Source of the DNA: Bermanella marisrubri
GTDB taxonomy: Bacteria; Pseudomonadota; Gammaproteobacteria; Pseudomonadales; Oceanobacteraceae
Assembly: GCF_012295615.1 (NCBI RefSeq)
Contig: NZ_CP051183.1
Coordinates: 310,001 to 374,000 of the forward strand
Length of the DNA: 64,000 nucleotides
Direction: 5' to 3'
The notes under the pieces were generated by a model. It did not search any database. It saw only the letters and a program-made list of their open reading frames with translations, and was not told the origin of the DNA. Position numbers and translations under genes: made by a program. Positions within the stretch are counted from its first letter, which is position 1. Every line of letters starts with the position of its first letter. Below are positions 42,532-51,448 of the stretch, one piece after another.

Positions 42532-44733
42532 TTAAATGTGATCGCTTGGGTCTACATCCAAACTCCACCTCACTTTATTAAAGCCCTTCTGCTGGTAGAG
42601 TAGGGGCTCGATGTTTTTCAAAAAATTCTGTAATCGGCTTCTTTGGTGGCTTCTAATCCATAGTTGACTTCGAAATCGACCAGCTCGAAGTTCCATGGGA
42701 GAGGGGAGCGGACCAATAAAACTTATTCCATTTTCGGTTAAGGGTTTTATGTTTTGTAGCAGCCGGTGTAAATACTGTTCTGCTTCTTTTGGATTGGGAC
42801 TATCTGCTCGCACTAATGCTTGATGGGCATAGGGCGGAAGACTATGCAGTTTTCGTTCTTCTAGTAAGGCCAATGCAAGAGCGTGGTAGTTTTCTTCACT
42901 TAATAAATGCAGTAACGGATGGTCAGCGAATTCAGTTTGAATGATTGCACGTCCGCCATGGCTTTCTCGCCCTGCACGGCCTGCTACTTGTAAAATAAGT
43001 TGAGCCGTTTTTTCCATAGCTCTGAAGTCGGCGCTAAAAAATCCACTATCTACATTGAGCATGATTACCAGATTCACTTTGGGGAAGTGATGACCTTTTG
43101 CCAGCATTTGTGTTCCTACTAAAATACATGGCTCGCCATTGTGTACAGGTTGTAATAGCTGCTCCATAGCATCTTTACCTTGAGTGCTATCGCGATCAAT
43201 ACGAATCACTTTGTGTCGACGGAAACGGTATTCCAAATGGGTTTCTAAACGTTCGGTTCCCGCGCCCATGGCTTGTATGCGTGTGCTCAGACAATTAGGG
43301 CATTGATGAGGTAAGGTTTGCTTATGGTCACAGTGGTGGCAATGCAAATGAGCAGGCTTTTGGTGCAGTGTCATGCGCGCATCACAGCGTTTACACTCGC
43401 TAATCCATCCACAGTCTGGACAATATAAGGTGGGTGCAAAGCCTCGGCGGTTAATGAAAACGAGGGCTTGATCACCTTGTTCTAGTGTTTCTTCTATATG
43501 TTGTAACAACTCGTCAGCAATCCCGTGCTCGACAGATTGTTTTCGAATATCGTAAATTTCAAGATTAGCCGGTGAAGCATCTCCTGCTCGTTGTGTTAGC
43601 CTGATATGTTGGTATTTTTTAACTAGCGCATTGTGCAAACTATCTAGGCTGGGGGTTGCCGAGCCTAAAATAATAGGAATATTTCTTTTTGCTGCACGAA
43701 TAACGGCGATATCACGACCGTGATAACGAATCCCTTCTTGTTGCTTGTAACTGGCGTCATGCTCTTCGTCTACAATGATGAAATCCAAGTTTGGCATTTC
43801 TGTAAAAACGGCGCTACGAGTGCCGATAATAATTTGTGCCTTTTCATTCTTATGTCTAGACGCTTGTAGCCAAGCGTTTAAACGTTGTTGGTCGTTAAGG
43901 CCGCTATGTAGCAATAAAATATCTGCGTTAAAGCGCTGCTGAAAACGCTGAACTGTTTGCGGTGTAAGGCCGATTTCGGGTATCAATACCAGTACTTGTT
44001 TTCTTTGTGTGACCGCTGAAGAAATGGCCTGCAAATACACTTCTGTTTTACCTGAGCCTGTAACCCCTTCAAGCAAAACTGGGTTAAACCCGTTTTTTTC
44101 GGAAATACCTTTTAGCGCTTGCTCTTGCTCTTTATTCAATGCTAAAGCTTGTTCTACAGAATCGCCACATAAGGCATTGAAGTTATCTTGCCAGAGTTCA
44201 CTAACAAGTTGCTTGTCAATGAGCTGTCCTATAATGCTGGGTGTAAAACCGGCGTCTAATGCTTGCTTGTGGCTGACCTTGTGATTTTGTTTTTGCAACC
44301 ATTCTAAAAACGCTTTTTGTCTTGGTGCCCGCTCGACTTTTTGCCAATCTAAGTGCTCCAAGCAATAGTGCTTTTCTTGCGTCGCTTTTGCTGTTTGGCC
44401 TTTTCTTAATAAAACAGGCAAGAGAGTAAATAAACACTCACCAACAGGCTGGTGATAATATTCGTGCAACCAAAGCCCAAGCTTCATCAGCTCACTACTC
44501 AACACAGGTGAATCATCGATGCGTTCTTTGATGGGTTTGATCTTATGGGGCGCTATGTCGGGCTGATTGTGGATATCTAGGATCAGGCCAACTTCACTGC
44601 GCTGACCAAATGGTACATTAACGCGCATTCCTATCTGGTAGTCATGCATGCGGGAATTGGCCAAAGGTTCATAGTCAAAGGTTTGATTAAGGGGTTTGTC
44701 TAAGGCAATGCGTAGATAAAAAGGCGTGGACAT
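42532..44733 (-). CDS. priA: Primosomal replication protein N' (PriA helicase)
   Basis: 733 residues from ATG 44733 (MSTPFYLRIALDKPL); a TTG 12 bases earlier is less likely. Helicase motifs: GVTGSGKTEVY (Walker A), DEEHDASYKQQ and VGTQMLAKGHHFP. Between them lies the zinc-binding region with eight cysteines in pairs (CPDCGW, CKRC, CHHC, CPNC). PriA restarts stalled replication forks. It lies beside rpmE, divergently, a conserved priA–rpmE neighbourhood in gammaproteobacteria. Confidence 0.95.
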   Translation of the reverse strand: MSTPFYLRIALDKPLNQTFDYEPLANSRMHDYQIGMRVNVPFGQRSEVGLILDIHNQPDIAPHKIKPIKERIDDSPVLSSELMKLGLWLHEYYHQPVGECLFTLLPVLLRKGQTAKATQEKHYCLEHLDWQKVERAPRQKAFLEWLQKQNHKVSHKQALDAGFTPSIIGQLIDKQLVSELWQDNFNALCGDSVEQALALNKEQEQALKGISEKNGFNPVLLEGVTGSGKTEVYLQAISSAVTQRKQVLVLIPEIGLTPQTVQRFQQRFNADILLLHSGLNDQQRLNAWLQASRHKNEKAQIIIGTRSAVFTEMPNLDFIIVDEEHDASYKQQEGIRYHGRDIAVIRAAKRNIPIILGSATPSLDSLHNALVKKYQHIRLTQRAGDASPANLEIYDIRKQSVEHGIADELLQHIEETLEQGDQALVFINRRGFAPTLYCPDCGWISECKRCDARMTLHQKPAHLHCHHCDHKQTLPHQCPNCLSTRIQAMGAGTERLETHLEYRFRRHKVIRIDRDSTQGKDAMEQLLQPVHNGEPCILVGTQMLAKGHHFPKVNLVIMLNVDSGFFSADFRAMEKTAQLILQVAGRAGRESHGGRAIIQTEFADHPLLHLLSEENYHALALALLEERKLHSLPPYAHQALVRADSPNPKEAEQYLHRLLQNIKPLTENGISFIGPLPSPMELRAGRFRSQLWIRSHQRSRLQNFLKNIEPLLYQQKGFNKVRWSLDVDPSDHI

Positions 44734-45010
44734 GTGGGTTCTCAAAACTGCCTAATACTTAACCAAAGTACCCATTATAACTGCATATGGGCCTCTGGAG
44801 CTGACTACTGTTGCAGATTGCAACAAAGAAAGCAAAAACCATCAAAATTGTTCATTCTTAGAGCAAATCATTACTTGTGTATGAGGCTCACTTTGGTATC
44901 ATTCGCCGTCCCTAGAAATCAGTCTAGTCCTGCGGTGCTTATGAGGCTCGGTGCTTTTTAATAATGAAAGGCAGTTGAGAATAAGTGGCGGCAAGGGTGA
45001 AGAGGTTATT

Positions 45011-45226
45011 ATGCAACACGATATTCAACCAAATTACGAAGAATTGGTAGCAACTTGTTCTTGTGGCAACGTTGTTAAGACTCGCTCTACTAAGCCAGGT
45101 ACTATGCACTTGGACGTATGTTCTGCTTGTCATCCGTTCTACACTGGTAAGCAGAAAGTGATGGATACCGGTGGTCGTATCGATCGATTCAAGAAGCGTT
45201 TCGGTGGTCGTGGTACTAAAAAGTAA
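45011..45226 (+). CDS. rpmE: 50S ribosomal protein bL31, zinc-binding type
   Basis: 71 residues from ATG 45011 (GAAGAGG upstream). It has the Cys set of the C+ (zinc) form: CSC near residue 16 and CSAC near residue 37. Because zinc forms are swapped for Cys-free paralogues under zinc limitation, the gene links loosely to the zinc-uptake locus at 30–33.7 kb. It is divergent from priA, and a terminator follows. Confidence 0.95.
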   Translation: MQHDIQPNYEELVATCSCGNVVKTRSTKPGTMHLDVCSACHPFYTGKQKVMDTGGRIDRFKKRFGGRGTKK

Positions 45227-45551
45227 GCGATTTTTGCTAACGCATCTAAAAGAGGCTCACAGTTATGTGGGCCTTTTTTTATGCCTGAAAAAAGTGATTA
45301 AATCCTGTTTGTCGTTTTATGCGAAAGCGATTTTGGAATAAAACGCCAGTAAAAAGATGTTTTCCGAATAAAATTTGATATTGGACAATATGCGTCGGAT
45401 TAGATGGAAAAACGGATAAAGAATGACGAATTAATTACGATTCGGGGTATTATGACTGGCTAAATTGCGTAATAATACGCGACCATCGTCAGAAGGCGAG
45501 CCTGGTTGGCCCCAGGTTGGTGAAAATTAAAACACTAACGGAATTGTCAGA
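45227..45551 (+). promoter_or_regulatory. rpmE terminator and maeB leader
   Basis: About 325 bases without a gene. After the rpmE terminator come several inverted repeats: CGTTTTAT/ATAAAACG (45313–45345), ATATTG-GA-CAATAT (about 45379–45392), GCGTA-ATAA-TACGC (45467–45480) and CCTGG/CCAGG (45501–45516). TATTAT near 45449 is a possible -10. No clear -35 was seen. Confidence 0.4.
45253..45280 (+). terminator. Terminator of rpmE
   Basis: AGGCTCACA (45253–45261) pairs with TGTGGGCCT (45266–45274; one mismatch/wobble) around GTTA, followed by seven T. Confidence 0.85.
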
Positions 45552-46811
45552 ATGTCAGATTTTAAACAAGACGCTCTTGATTACCACGCGAATCCTAAAC
45601 CAGGGAAAATCAGCGTTGAACTCACTACTGCAGCTGACTCTGCACGCGATTTGTCTCTTGCTTACAGCCCAGGTGTAGCAGAGCCGGTCAAGGCCATCGC
45701 TGAGGATCCAGAAAACGCATACAAGTATACTGCGAAGGGCAACCTTGTAGCAGTAATCACCGACGGAAGCGCCATTCTTGGTTTGGGTAACCTAGGCCCC
45801 TTAGCCTCTAAGCCGGTGATGGAAGGTAAATCTCTATTATTCAAACGTTTTGCGGGTATTGACTCTATTGACGTTGAAGTTGAATCTGAAAGTCCACAAG
45901 CCTTCATTGATACTGTTCGCCGTATCGCGAACACTTATGGCGGTATCAATTTAGAAGATATTAAAGCGCCTGAGTGTTTTGAAATTGAACGCACTTTGAT
46001 TGAGCAATGTAATATCCCAGTATTCCATGATGACCAACACGGTACAGCGATTGTAACCGTAGCAGGCATGTTGAATGCTCTCGAAATTCAAGGTAAGAAA
46101 GTAGACGAAGCCAAAATGGTTGTATTAGGCGCAGGCGCCGCGGCAATCTCTTGTGCCAAACTATTGATTCTTGCTGGCATGAAACCAGAAAACATCTTCA
46201 TGTGTGACCGCAAAGGTGTTATTCACTCTGGTCGTGATGATCTAAACCAGTATAAAGCAATGTTCGCAGTTGATACGGACAAGCGTACCTTTGAAGAAGC
46301 ACTTGAAGGTGCTGATATCTTCCTAGGTCTATCCGGTCCTGACATGGTAACTGGTGAGCAAATCAAGACTATGGCAGAAAATCCTGTGGTATTTGCTTGC
46401 GCTAACCCAGTTCCTGAAATCATGCCTGAGATTGTTGCTGAAGTTCGTCCAGACGCCATTATGGCAACTGGCCGTTCAGACTTCCCGAACCAAGTGAACA
46501 ATGTATTGGGCTTCCCATTCATCTTCCGCGGTGCACTGGATGTTCGTTCTCGTGCTATTAACGAAGAAATGAAGTTGGCAGCAGCCAAGGCATTGGCAGA
46601 CTTAGCTCGTGAGCCAGTTACACAAGAAGTACTAGATGCATATGAGCTAGATAGTCTTGAGTTTGGTAAAGATTACATCATTCCAAAAGCCGTCGATTCA
46701 CGCTTATTGGGTGCAGTATCTACCGCGGTAGCGCAGGCAGCGATTGATACTGGTGTTGCTGATGGTCCATTACCAGCTAACTACCCACTTAAATCGATTT
46801 CTGATATCTAA
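45552..46811 (+). CDS. maeB: Malic enzyme (NADP-type, short form without PTA domain)
   Basis: 419 residues: only the malic enzyme catalytic and NAD(P)-binding domains, lacking the C-terminal phosphotransacetylase-like domain of the 750-residue MaeB. Motifs: AYSPGVAEPVKAI, FHDDQHGTAIVTVAGMLNAL, VVLGAGAAAISCAKLL and CANPVPEIMPE. It decarboxylates malate to pyruvate with NAD(P)H production. It has a clear terminator. Together with pckA it drains C4 acids from the TCA cycle. Symbol by family; the cofactor is not proven. Confidence 0.9.
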   Translation: MSDFKQDALDYHANPKPGKISVELTTAADSARDLSLAYSPGVAEPVKAIAEDPENAYKYTAKGNLVAVITDGSAILGLGNLGPLASKPVMEGKSLLFKRFAGIDSIDVEVESESPQAFIDTVRRIANTYGGINLEDIKAPECFEIERTLIEQCNIPVFHDDQHGTAIVTVAGMLNALEIQGKKVDEAKMVVLGAGAAAISCAKLLILAGMKPENIFMCDRKGVIHSGRDDLNQYKAMFAVDTDKRTFEEALEGADIFLGLSGPDMVTGEQIKTMAENPVVFACANPVPEIMPEIVAEVRPDAIMATGRSDFPNQVNNVLGFPFIFRGALDVRSRAINEEMKLAAAKALADLAREPVTQEVLDAYELDSLEFGKDYIIPKAVDSRLLGAVSTAVAQAAIDTGVADGPLPANYPLKSISDI

Positions 46812-46839
46812 TTAGAATTGCTTTAAGTTTTATAAAAAG

Positions 46840-46870
46840 CCGATGCTGTGAAAATAGCATCGGTTTTTTT
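46840..46870 (+). terminator. Terminator of maeB
   Basis: CCGATGCT (46840–46847) pairs with AGCATCGG (46856–46863), then seven T. Confidence 0.9.
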
Positions 46871-46903
46871 GTGCTTAATGTTTAGTGCTTAGTTTTCAAT
46901 ATC

Positions 46904-46945
46904 GTCATTCTCCGGCGTCGCGAAGCGACAGACCGGAGAATCCAT
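46904..46945 (+). repeat. GTCAT…ATCC inverted-repeat element, copy C
   Basis: ATTCTCCGG (46907–46915) pairs with CCGGAGAAT (46933–46941), and an inner GTCGC/GCGAC stem lies around GAA. Flanked by GTC and CCAT. Confidence 0.8.
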
Positions 46946-46985
46946 CACTCAGAACAAATAACTCGACGTTCATCACTATTGAAGT

Positions 46986-47011
46986 GGATTCTCAGTCGAG
47001 CTGAGAATGAC
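46986..47011 (-). repeat. GTCAT…ATCC inverted-repeat element, copy D
   Basis: ATTCTCAG (46988–46995) pairs with CTGAGAAT (47001–47008). Orientation is opposite to copy C. Confidence 0.8.
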
Positions 47012-47021
47012 AACCAGATTC

Positions 47022-47049
47022 GTCATACCCGACTTGATCGGGTATCCAT
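47022..47049 (+). repeat. GTCAT…ATCC inverted-repeat element, copy E
   Basis: ATACCCGA (47025–47032) pairs with TCGGGTAT (47038–47045). Same orientation as copy C. Confidence 0.8.
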
Positions 47050-47073
47050 TGTAGAGTTTTAAATCAATTGGAT

Positions 47074-47099
47074 GGATTCTCAATCAAGTTGAGAATGAC
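47074..47099 (-). repeat. GTCAT…ATCC inverted-repeat element, copy F
   Basis: ATTCTCAA (47076–47083) pairs with TTGAGAAT (47089–47096). Opposite to copy E, 24 bases away. Confidence 0.8.
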
Positions 47100-47178
47100 G
47101 GTTTTGCTTGACTAGAAAGTTCAACACTCAGCATTCACAATTCAAAACTCAAATAAGCTCAACACTCAACAAGTAGCC

Positions 47179-47210
47179 AAAAAAAAGGCTTCCCGAGGGA
47201 AGCCTTTTTT
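47179..47210. terminator. Bidirectional terminator at the fusA 3' end
   Basis: GGCTTCCC (47187–47194) pairs with GGGAAGCC (47197–47204), with an A-run of eight before and six T after. It works for fusA (minus strand) and read-through from maeB. Confidence 0.9.
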
Positions 47211-47233
47211 AATCTATCTCGTTTAAGAGATGA

Positions 47234-49318
47234 TTACTTCTTAGCGTTACGCTCTTTAACCTGCTCAATTACTTTTTCAGTAATTTGTTGAGGGCAAGGC
47301 GCGTAGTGTGCGAACTCCATAGAGAACTGACCACGACCAGAAGTCATCGTACGTAGGTGACCGATGTAACCAAACATTTCTGATAGAGGAACGTTGGCTT
47401 TAACACGAACACCTGTTGCACCCGCTTCTTGACCTTCGATCATGCCGCGACGACGGTTCAAGTCACCGATAACGTCACCAACGTGGTCTTCAGGAGTAAA
47501 TACATCTACCTTCATCACAGGTTCAAGAAGTTGAGGGCCGGCTTTAGGCATAGACTGGCGGTATGCACCTTTTGCTGCGATTTCGAACGCTACAGCAGAG
47601 GAGTCAACCGCGTGGAAGCCACCGTCGAATAGTTCGATTTCAACGTCCAGCATTGGGAAGCCTGCCAAAGGACCTTCTTGCATCATGCCAGCGAAACCTT
47701 TTTCGATAGCGGGGAAGAATTCCTTAGGTACGTTACCACCCACAACAGTAGAGGTGAACGTGAAGCCAGAGTTTTGCTCGCCTGGCTTGATACGGTAATC
47801 AATTTTACCGAACTGACCAGAACCACCAGATTGTTTCTTATGCGTATAAGAATCTTCAACTGGCTGAGTGATGGTTTCACGGTAAGATACCTGTGGTTCA
47901 CCAACTTCTAGCTCAACACCGTAAGTACGCTTAAGGATGTCTACTTTGATATCTAAGTGAAGTTCACCCATACCTTTAAGGATGGTTTCACCAGATTCTT
48001 CGTCAGTTTCAACGCGGAAAGATGGATCTTCTGCAACCATTTTACCAATGGCGATACCCATTTTCTCAGTAGAGCCTTTATCTTTAGGCGCAACCGCGAT
48101 AGAGATAACTGGATCTGGGAATACCATGGCTTCAAGAGTACATGGGTTTTTCTGATCACATAGAGTATGGCCAGTTTGTACATTCTTCATACCTACAACC
48201 GCGATGATGTCACCGGCTTGTGCGAAATCGATTTCGTTACGATCGTCTGCTTGCATCTCAACCATACGGCCGATACGTTCAGTTTTACCAGTAGCACTGT
48301 TAAGGATGGTATCGCCTTTACGCATCTCACCAGAGTAGATACGGATAAAGGTAAGAGCACCGAAACGGTCATCCATGATTTTGAATGCAAGGGCACGTAG
48401 AGGTTCTTTAGGATCAACCGTCGCCACTTCACCGGTTGGGTTGCCTTCTTCATCAGTAAGAGGCTGAGGGTCAACTTCAGTAGGAGATGGTAGGTAATCA
48501 ACAACCGCATCGAGAACCAACTGCATACCTTTGTTCTTGAATGCTGAGCCGCAATAAGTTGGGAAGAATTGAAGTGTGCGTGTACCAATACGTATGCACT
48601 CTTTGATTTGCTCTTCGGTCGGTACCTCGCCTTCCATGTAAGCCATCATTAGGTCATCGTCCATTTCAACAGCGCTTTCGATTAGCTGCTCATGGTACAT
48701 CTCAACGTCGTCTACCATGTCAGCAGGCACGTCTTGTACTTCGTAGTTTTCAGGAAGACCTGTGTCATCCCAAACGTAAGCTTTCTTGGTTAGTACGTCG
48801 ACAACACCAACAAAGTTATCTTCTTCACCGATTGGCAAAGTCATAACTAGTGGGTTCGCGCCAAGCACTTTCTTAACTTGCTCTACTACGTTGTAGAAGT
48901 TAGCACCCAAGCGGTCCAGCTTGTTTACAAAGATCAGACGAGCAACTTCAGATTCGTTAGCGTAGCGCCAGTTGGTTTCTGATTGAGGCTCAACACCACC
49001 AGAACCACAGAATACACCGATACCGCCGTCTAGAACTTTAAGAGAACGATATACTTCAACAGTAAAGTCCACGTGCCCAGGGGTATCGATCACGTTTAAA
49101 CGATGTTTTTTCCATTCACAAGTAACGGCTGCAGATTGGATGGTGATACCGCGCTCAGCTTCCTGCTCCATGAAGTCAGTGGTTGATTCACCTTCGTGTG
49201 TTTCGCCTAGCTTATGAATTTTACCGGTTAGCTTAAGGATACGCTCGGTAGTGGTAGTTTTACCCGCATCTACGTGGGCGAAAATACCAATGTTTCTGTA
49301 TTTGGATAAGTCAGTCAT
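47234..49318 (-). CDS. fusA: Elongation factor G, second (EF-G2/FusB-like) type
   Basis: 694 residues. The GTPase G1 reads [16 protein letters not shown]3 DTPGHVDF and G4 NKLDRLGA. Domains II–V follow, with [13 protein letters not shown] and the C-terminal [20 protein letters not shown]. The N-terminus [19 protein letters not shown] and [15 protein letters not shown] fit the paralogous EF-G of Shewanella/Vibrio-type genomes rather than the rpsLG-linked EF-G. It is indeed not beside rpsL, rpsG or tuf here. Its role in translocation or ribosome recycling cannot be told from sequence. A TTCAAA/TAAAAT promoter candidate lies upstream. Confidence 0.9.
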   Translation of the reverse strand: MTDLSKYRNIGIFAHVDAGKTTTTERILKLTGKIHKLGETHEGESTTDFMEQEAERGITIQSAAVTCEWKKHRLNVIDTPGHVDFTVEVYRSLKVLDGGIGVFCGSGGVEPQSETNWRYANESEVARLIFVNKLDRLGANFYNVVEQVKKVLGANPLVMTLPIGEEDNFVGVVDVLTKKAYVWDDTGLPENYEVQDVPADMVDDVEMYHEQLIESAVEMDDDLMMAYMEGEVPTEEQIKECIRIGTRTLQFFPTYCGSAFKNKGMQLVLDAVVDYLPSPTEVDPQPLTDEEGNPTGEVATVDPKEPLRALAFKIMDDRFGALTFIRIYSGEMRKGDTILNSATGKTERIGRMVEMQADDRNEIDFAQAGDIIAVVGMKNVQTGHTLCDQKNPCTLEAMVFPDPVISIAVAPKDKGSTEKMGIAIGKMVAEDPSFRVETDEESGETILKGMGELHLDIKVDILKRTYGVELEVGEPQVSYRETITQPVEDSYTHKKQSGGSGQFGKIDYRIKPGEQNSGFTFTSTVVGGNVPKEFFPAIEKGFAGMMQEGPLAGFPMLDVEIELFDGGFHAVDSSAVAFEIAAKGAYRQSMPKAGPQLLEPVMKVDVFTPEDHVGDVIGDLNRRRGMIEGQEAGATGVRVKANVPLSEMFGYIGHLRTMTSGRGQFSMEFAHYAPCPQQITEKVIEQVKERNAKK

Positions 49319-49680
49319 ATTTTGCTCAAAATTAGCATGGAAAAAATCGCCGCAGATTTTAAAGGCTTTAGGCCTGACTTTGAACTAAAAAATGATCGAA
49401 TTTGCATTAAATTGAGGTTTTTTTGCTTTAAGTGAGCTTTCAGCGTCGTTCCGGCCTGTTTATAGCTGTATGAGGTCTTGGTTATAGGGTGTGGTTATGG
49501 CGTCGCTTATTTTTATAGTCTGAGTGATAGATTCTTGTACCTATGTTTTAGTATTTGCGATCTGTAACAAAATCTTTGTTCAAATCCCTATGGTTTGTGG
49601 CTTTAATCACAGTAGTTTGATTGGATTTGGCCGAAAATCACCCAGCGCATCAAGCGTGATCCAGACGGGGTTATAAAAAA
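49319..49680. other. Divergent intergenic region fusA / lipoprotein gene
   Basis: About 360 bases with no gene. Apart from the fusA promoter candidate (49356–49384) I see nothing distinct on the plus-strand side. Confidence 0.6.
49356..49384 (-). promoter_or_regulatory. Candidate sigma-70 promoter of fusA
   Basis: On the minus strand TTCAAA (49384–49379), a 17-base spacer and TAAAAT (49361–49356), about 40 bases before the start codon. Confidence 0.4.
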
Positions 49681-51438
49681 GTGAAAAAAATGCATTACCT
49701 GACCTTAGTGAAGACATTGTTCATGTCTTTAGTGGTCCTAAGTGGTTGTACACCAGATCCTGGGTTGCCTAGTGATGGATCATCGCGCAGCACAGCAAAG
49801 CCAATTACATACAGCTTTACCCTCACACAGAGCGAGTTTGACCAGCTATCCCCTGAAGATCAGTACATGGTGGTCAATAAAGCTATGTCCACATTTATGC
49901 GCGGTATGCCGGCCGATGAGTTTTTTGATACGAGCCAGGGCTTGGTCAGCCCAGTTGTTAGAGACGTCAGTAGTTGGACGCGCTTGCAAACGCAATTACA
50001 AACACCACTGACTAGTGAAGAACTACTTCTCAACGAACAGCTGGTATTTGGTTTTCCTGATGATCCAGAAACCACAGAAGATGATTCGATACCAGCTTTG
50101 TTTACCAGCTTTGATGATAACCAGCCACATCAAATTTATGTAGCAAGGTTTTTAGGGTATCCATTGAGTCATGATCAATTTTCTCATTGGATGGCTTACT
50201 TTCTCGCAAACACCATTATGTTCAGTCCTGCTTACGAGATGGAAAGCACCGATCATCAAGATATCAGCCGTACACTCGGTTACTTGCAAACTCACATAGA
50301 TTCAGGTTCTAGCGTTCAAACCGTGATCAGAGGTTGGCTGCATAACTTGAGTCGATGGCGTGTCTCCCGTTCAGCTGAGAATCATGCTTTGGAGATGCTC
50401 GAGTTGTATTTGGGTATATTTAACGACTCCGAAGAAGAGCAGCAAAATACGATCAATGGTGGTAAGGCTTGCGCTCCTTGGTCTTTGACTGATGCTTCAG
50501 ACAATTATCAGTTAGATAAGGATCCACTTATTGTTGAGGGAGTGAAGGCATATCGGGTATTCGACCAATATGTTTCTACTTGTGATGAACTATATGATGC
50601 AGTAGTGGGCCATCCAAACTTAATGCCGCGAGTCACAGAAGTGATCGTTAACTATTTTTTAGATGGCTCTTCGGCTGAAATTAAAAATAGTCTCATCTCT
50701 GACATTGTAAGGACGGGTCCTCAAACGTTCGACGATATTTTCTTATCGGTCATTTTCTCTGAAGCTTTTTTATTGTATTCCGAACGCCCTAAAACATTTG
50801 AAGAAAATGCTTTTGGATTCCTTGGTGCAATGAGCTGGTCGCCTCGTTCTCGCCAGTGGCCGATTGATCACAGGACGCTGCAAACAGTGTTTCACCGGAA
50901 TTCAAGTGCTAGTGTCGCATTACGTGCAAAAGGTTGGGCTCCAATGGAGTATAAAATTGGGAGAACGCCGTTTGTACCTTTAGATGTATTGAGTTTCGCT
51001 TCATATCATAAAGGCATCAGGGAAAGTATTTTGCTTAATACCAGGGCTTGGGATGGCGAGCGTTATCCAGAGGAATCTGATTTCACCGAGGCTGCAGAGC
51101 CCCGTGACGCTCCATTTGAAATCAAGCATGGGGCGTTTTATCAGGCCGGAACCGAAAACCTAAAACAAACTTTAGAAGATTTAACCGCGGAAGAAATGAT
51201 TGATTATATATTTCTTTCGGCTCTTGGTCGCCGAGCGACTGAAGATGAGATGGATACATGGATTGCTGAGGGGTTGGAGCGTTACATGGTGGAAGTCGAT
51301 GAAGATGGAAATAACATCATGCGAAAAACAAACGGCGACCGCTTCTGGGAATACTACACAGACGACTATGCAGAGATAATCTTGGACTATATCACTCGTC
51401 TCCCAGAATTTTATTACTATCGCGCAGTGACGCAGTAG
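49681..51438 (+). CDS. Predicted lipoprotein of unknown function, partner of DUF1501 protein
   Basis: 585 residues from a GTG at 49681. The lipobox VVLSGCTP gives a lipoprotein with a short linker rich in Ser/Asp. The rest is soluble, mainly helical, acidic and Trp/Tyr-rich toward the C-terminus. Its place directly before a Tat-exported DUF1501 gene (10-base gap) matches the common DUF1800–DUF1501 pairs, and it may be a divergent relative of DUF1800, but I cannot see a decisive motif. Two Cys (in KACAPW and STCDEL) could form a disulfide. Confidence 0.7.
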   Translation: MKKMHYLTLVKTLFMSLVVLSGCTPDPGLPSDGSSRSTAKPITYSFTLTQSEFDQLSPEDQYMVVNKAMSTFMRGMPADEFFDTSQGLVSPVVRDVSSWTRLQTQLQTPLTSEELLLNEQLVFGFPDDPETTEDDSIPALFTSFDDNQPHQIYVARFLGYPLSHDQFSHWMAYFLANTIMFSPAYEMESTDHQDISRTLGYLQTHIDSGSSVQTVIRGWLHNLSRWRVSRSAENHALEMLELYLGIFNDSEEEQQNTINGGKACAPWSLTDASDNYQLDKDPLIVEGVKAYRVFDQYVSTCDELYDAVVGHPNLMPRVTEVIVNYFLDGSSAEIKNSLISDIVRTGPQTFDDIFLSVIFSEAFLLYSERPKTFEENAFGFLGAMSWSPRSRQWPIDHRTLQTVFHRNSSASVALRAKGWAPMEYKIGRTPFVPLDVLSFASYHKGIRESILLNTRAWDGERYPEESDFTEAAEPRDAPFEIKHGAFYQAGTENLKQTLEDLTAEEMIDYIFLSALGRRATEDEMDTWIAEGLERYMVEVDEDGNNIMRKTNGDRFWEYYTDDYAEIILDYITRLPEFYYYRAVTQ

Positions 51439-51448
51439 GAGCAGAAAC

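Larger units (their letters stand above)
46812..47233. other. Repeat-rich region between maeB and fusA
   Basis: About 420 bases without a gene. It holds two terminators and four copies of a GTCAT…ATCC hairpin element in alternating orientation (46904–47099), plus short A-rich direct repeats (CAACACTCA, twice near 47118 and 47160). Confidence 0.8.
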
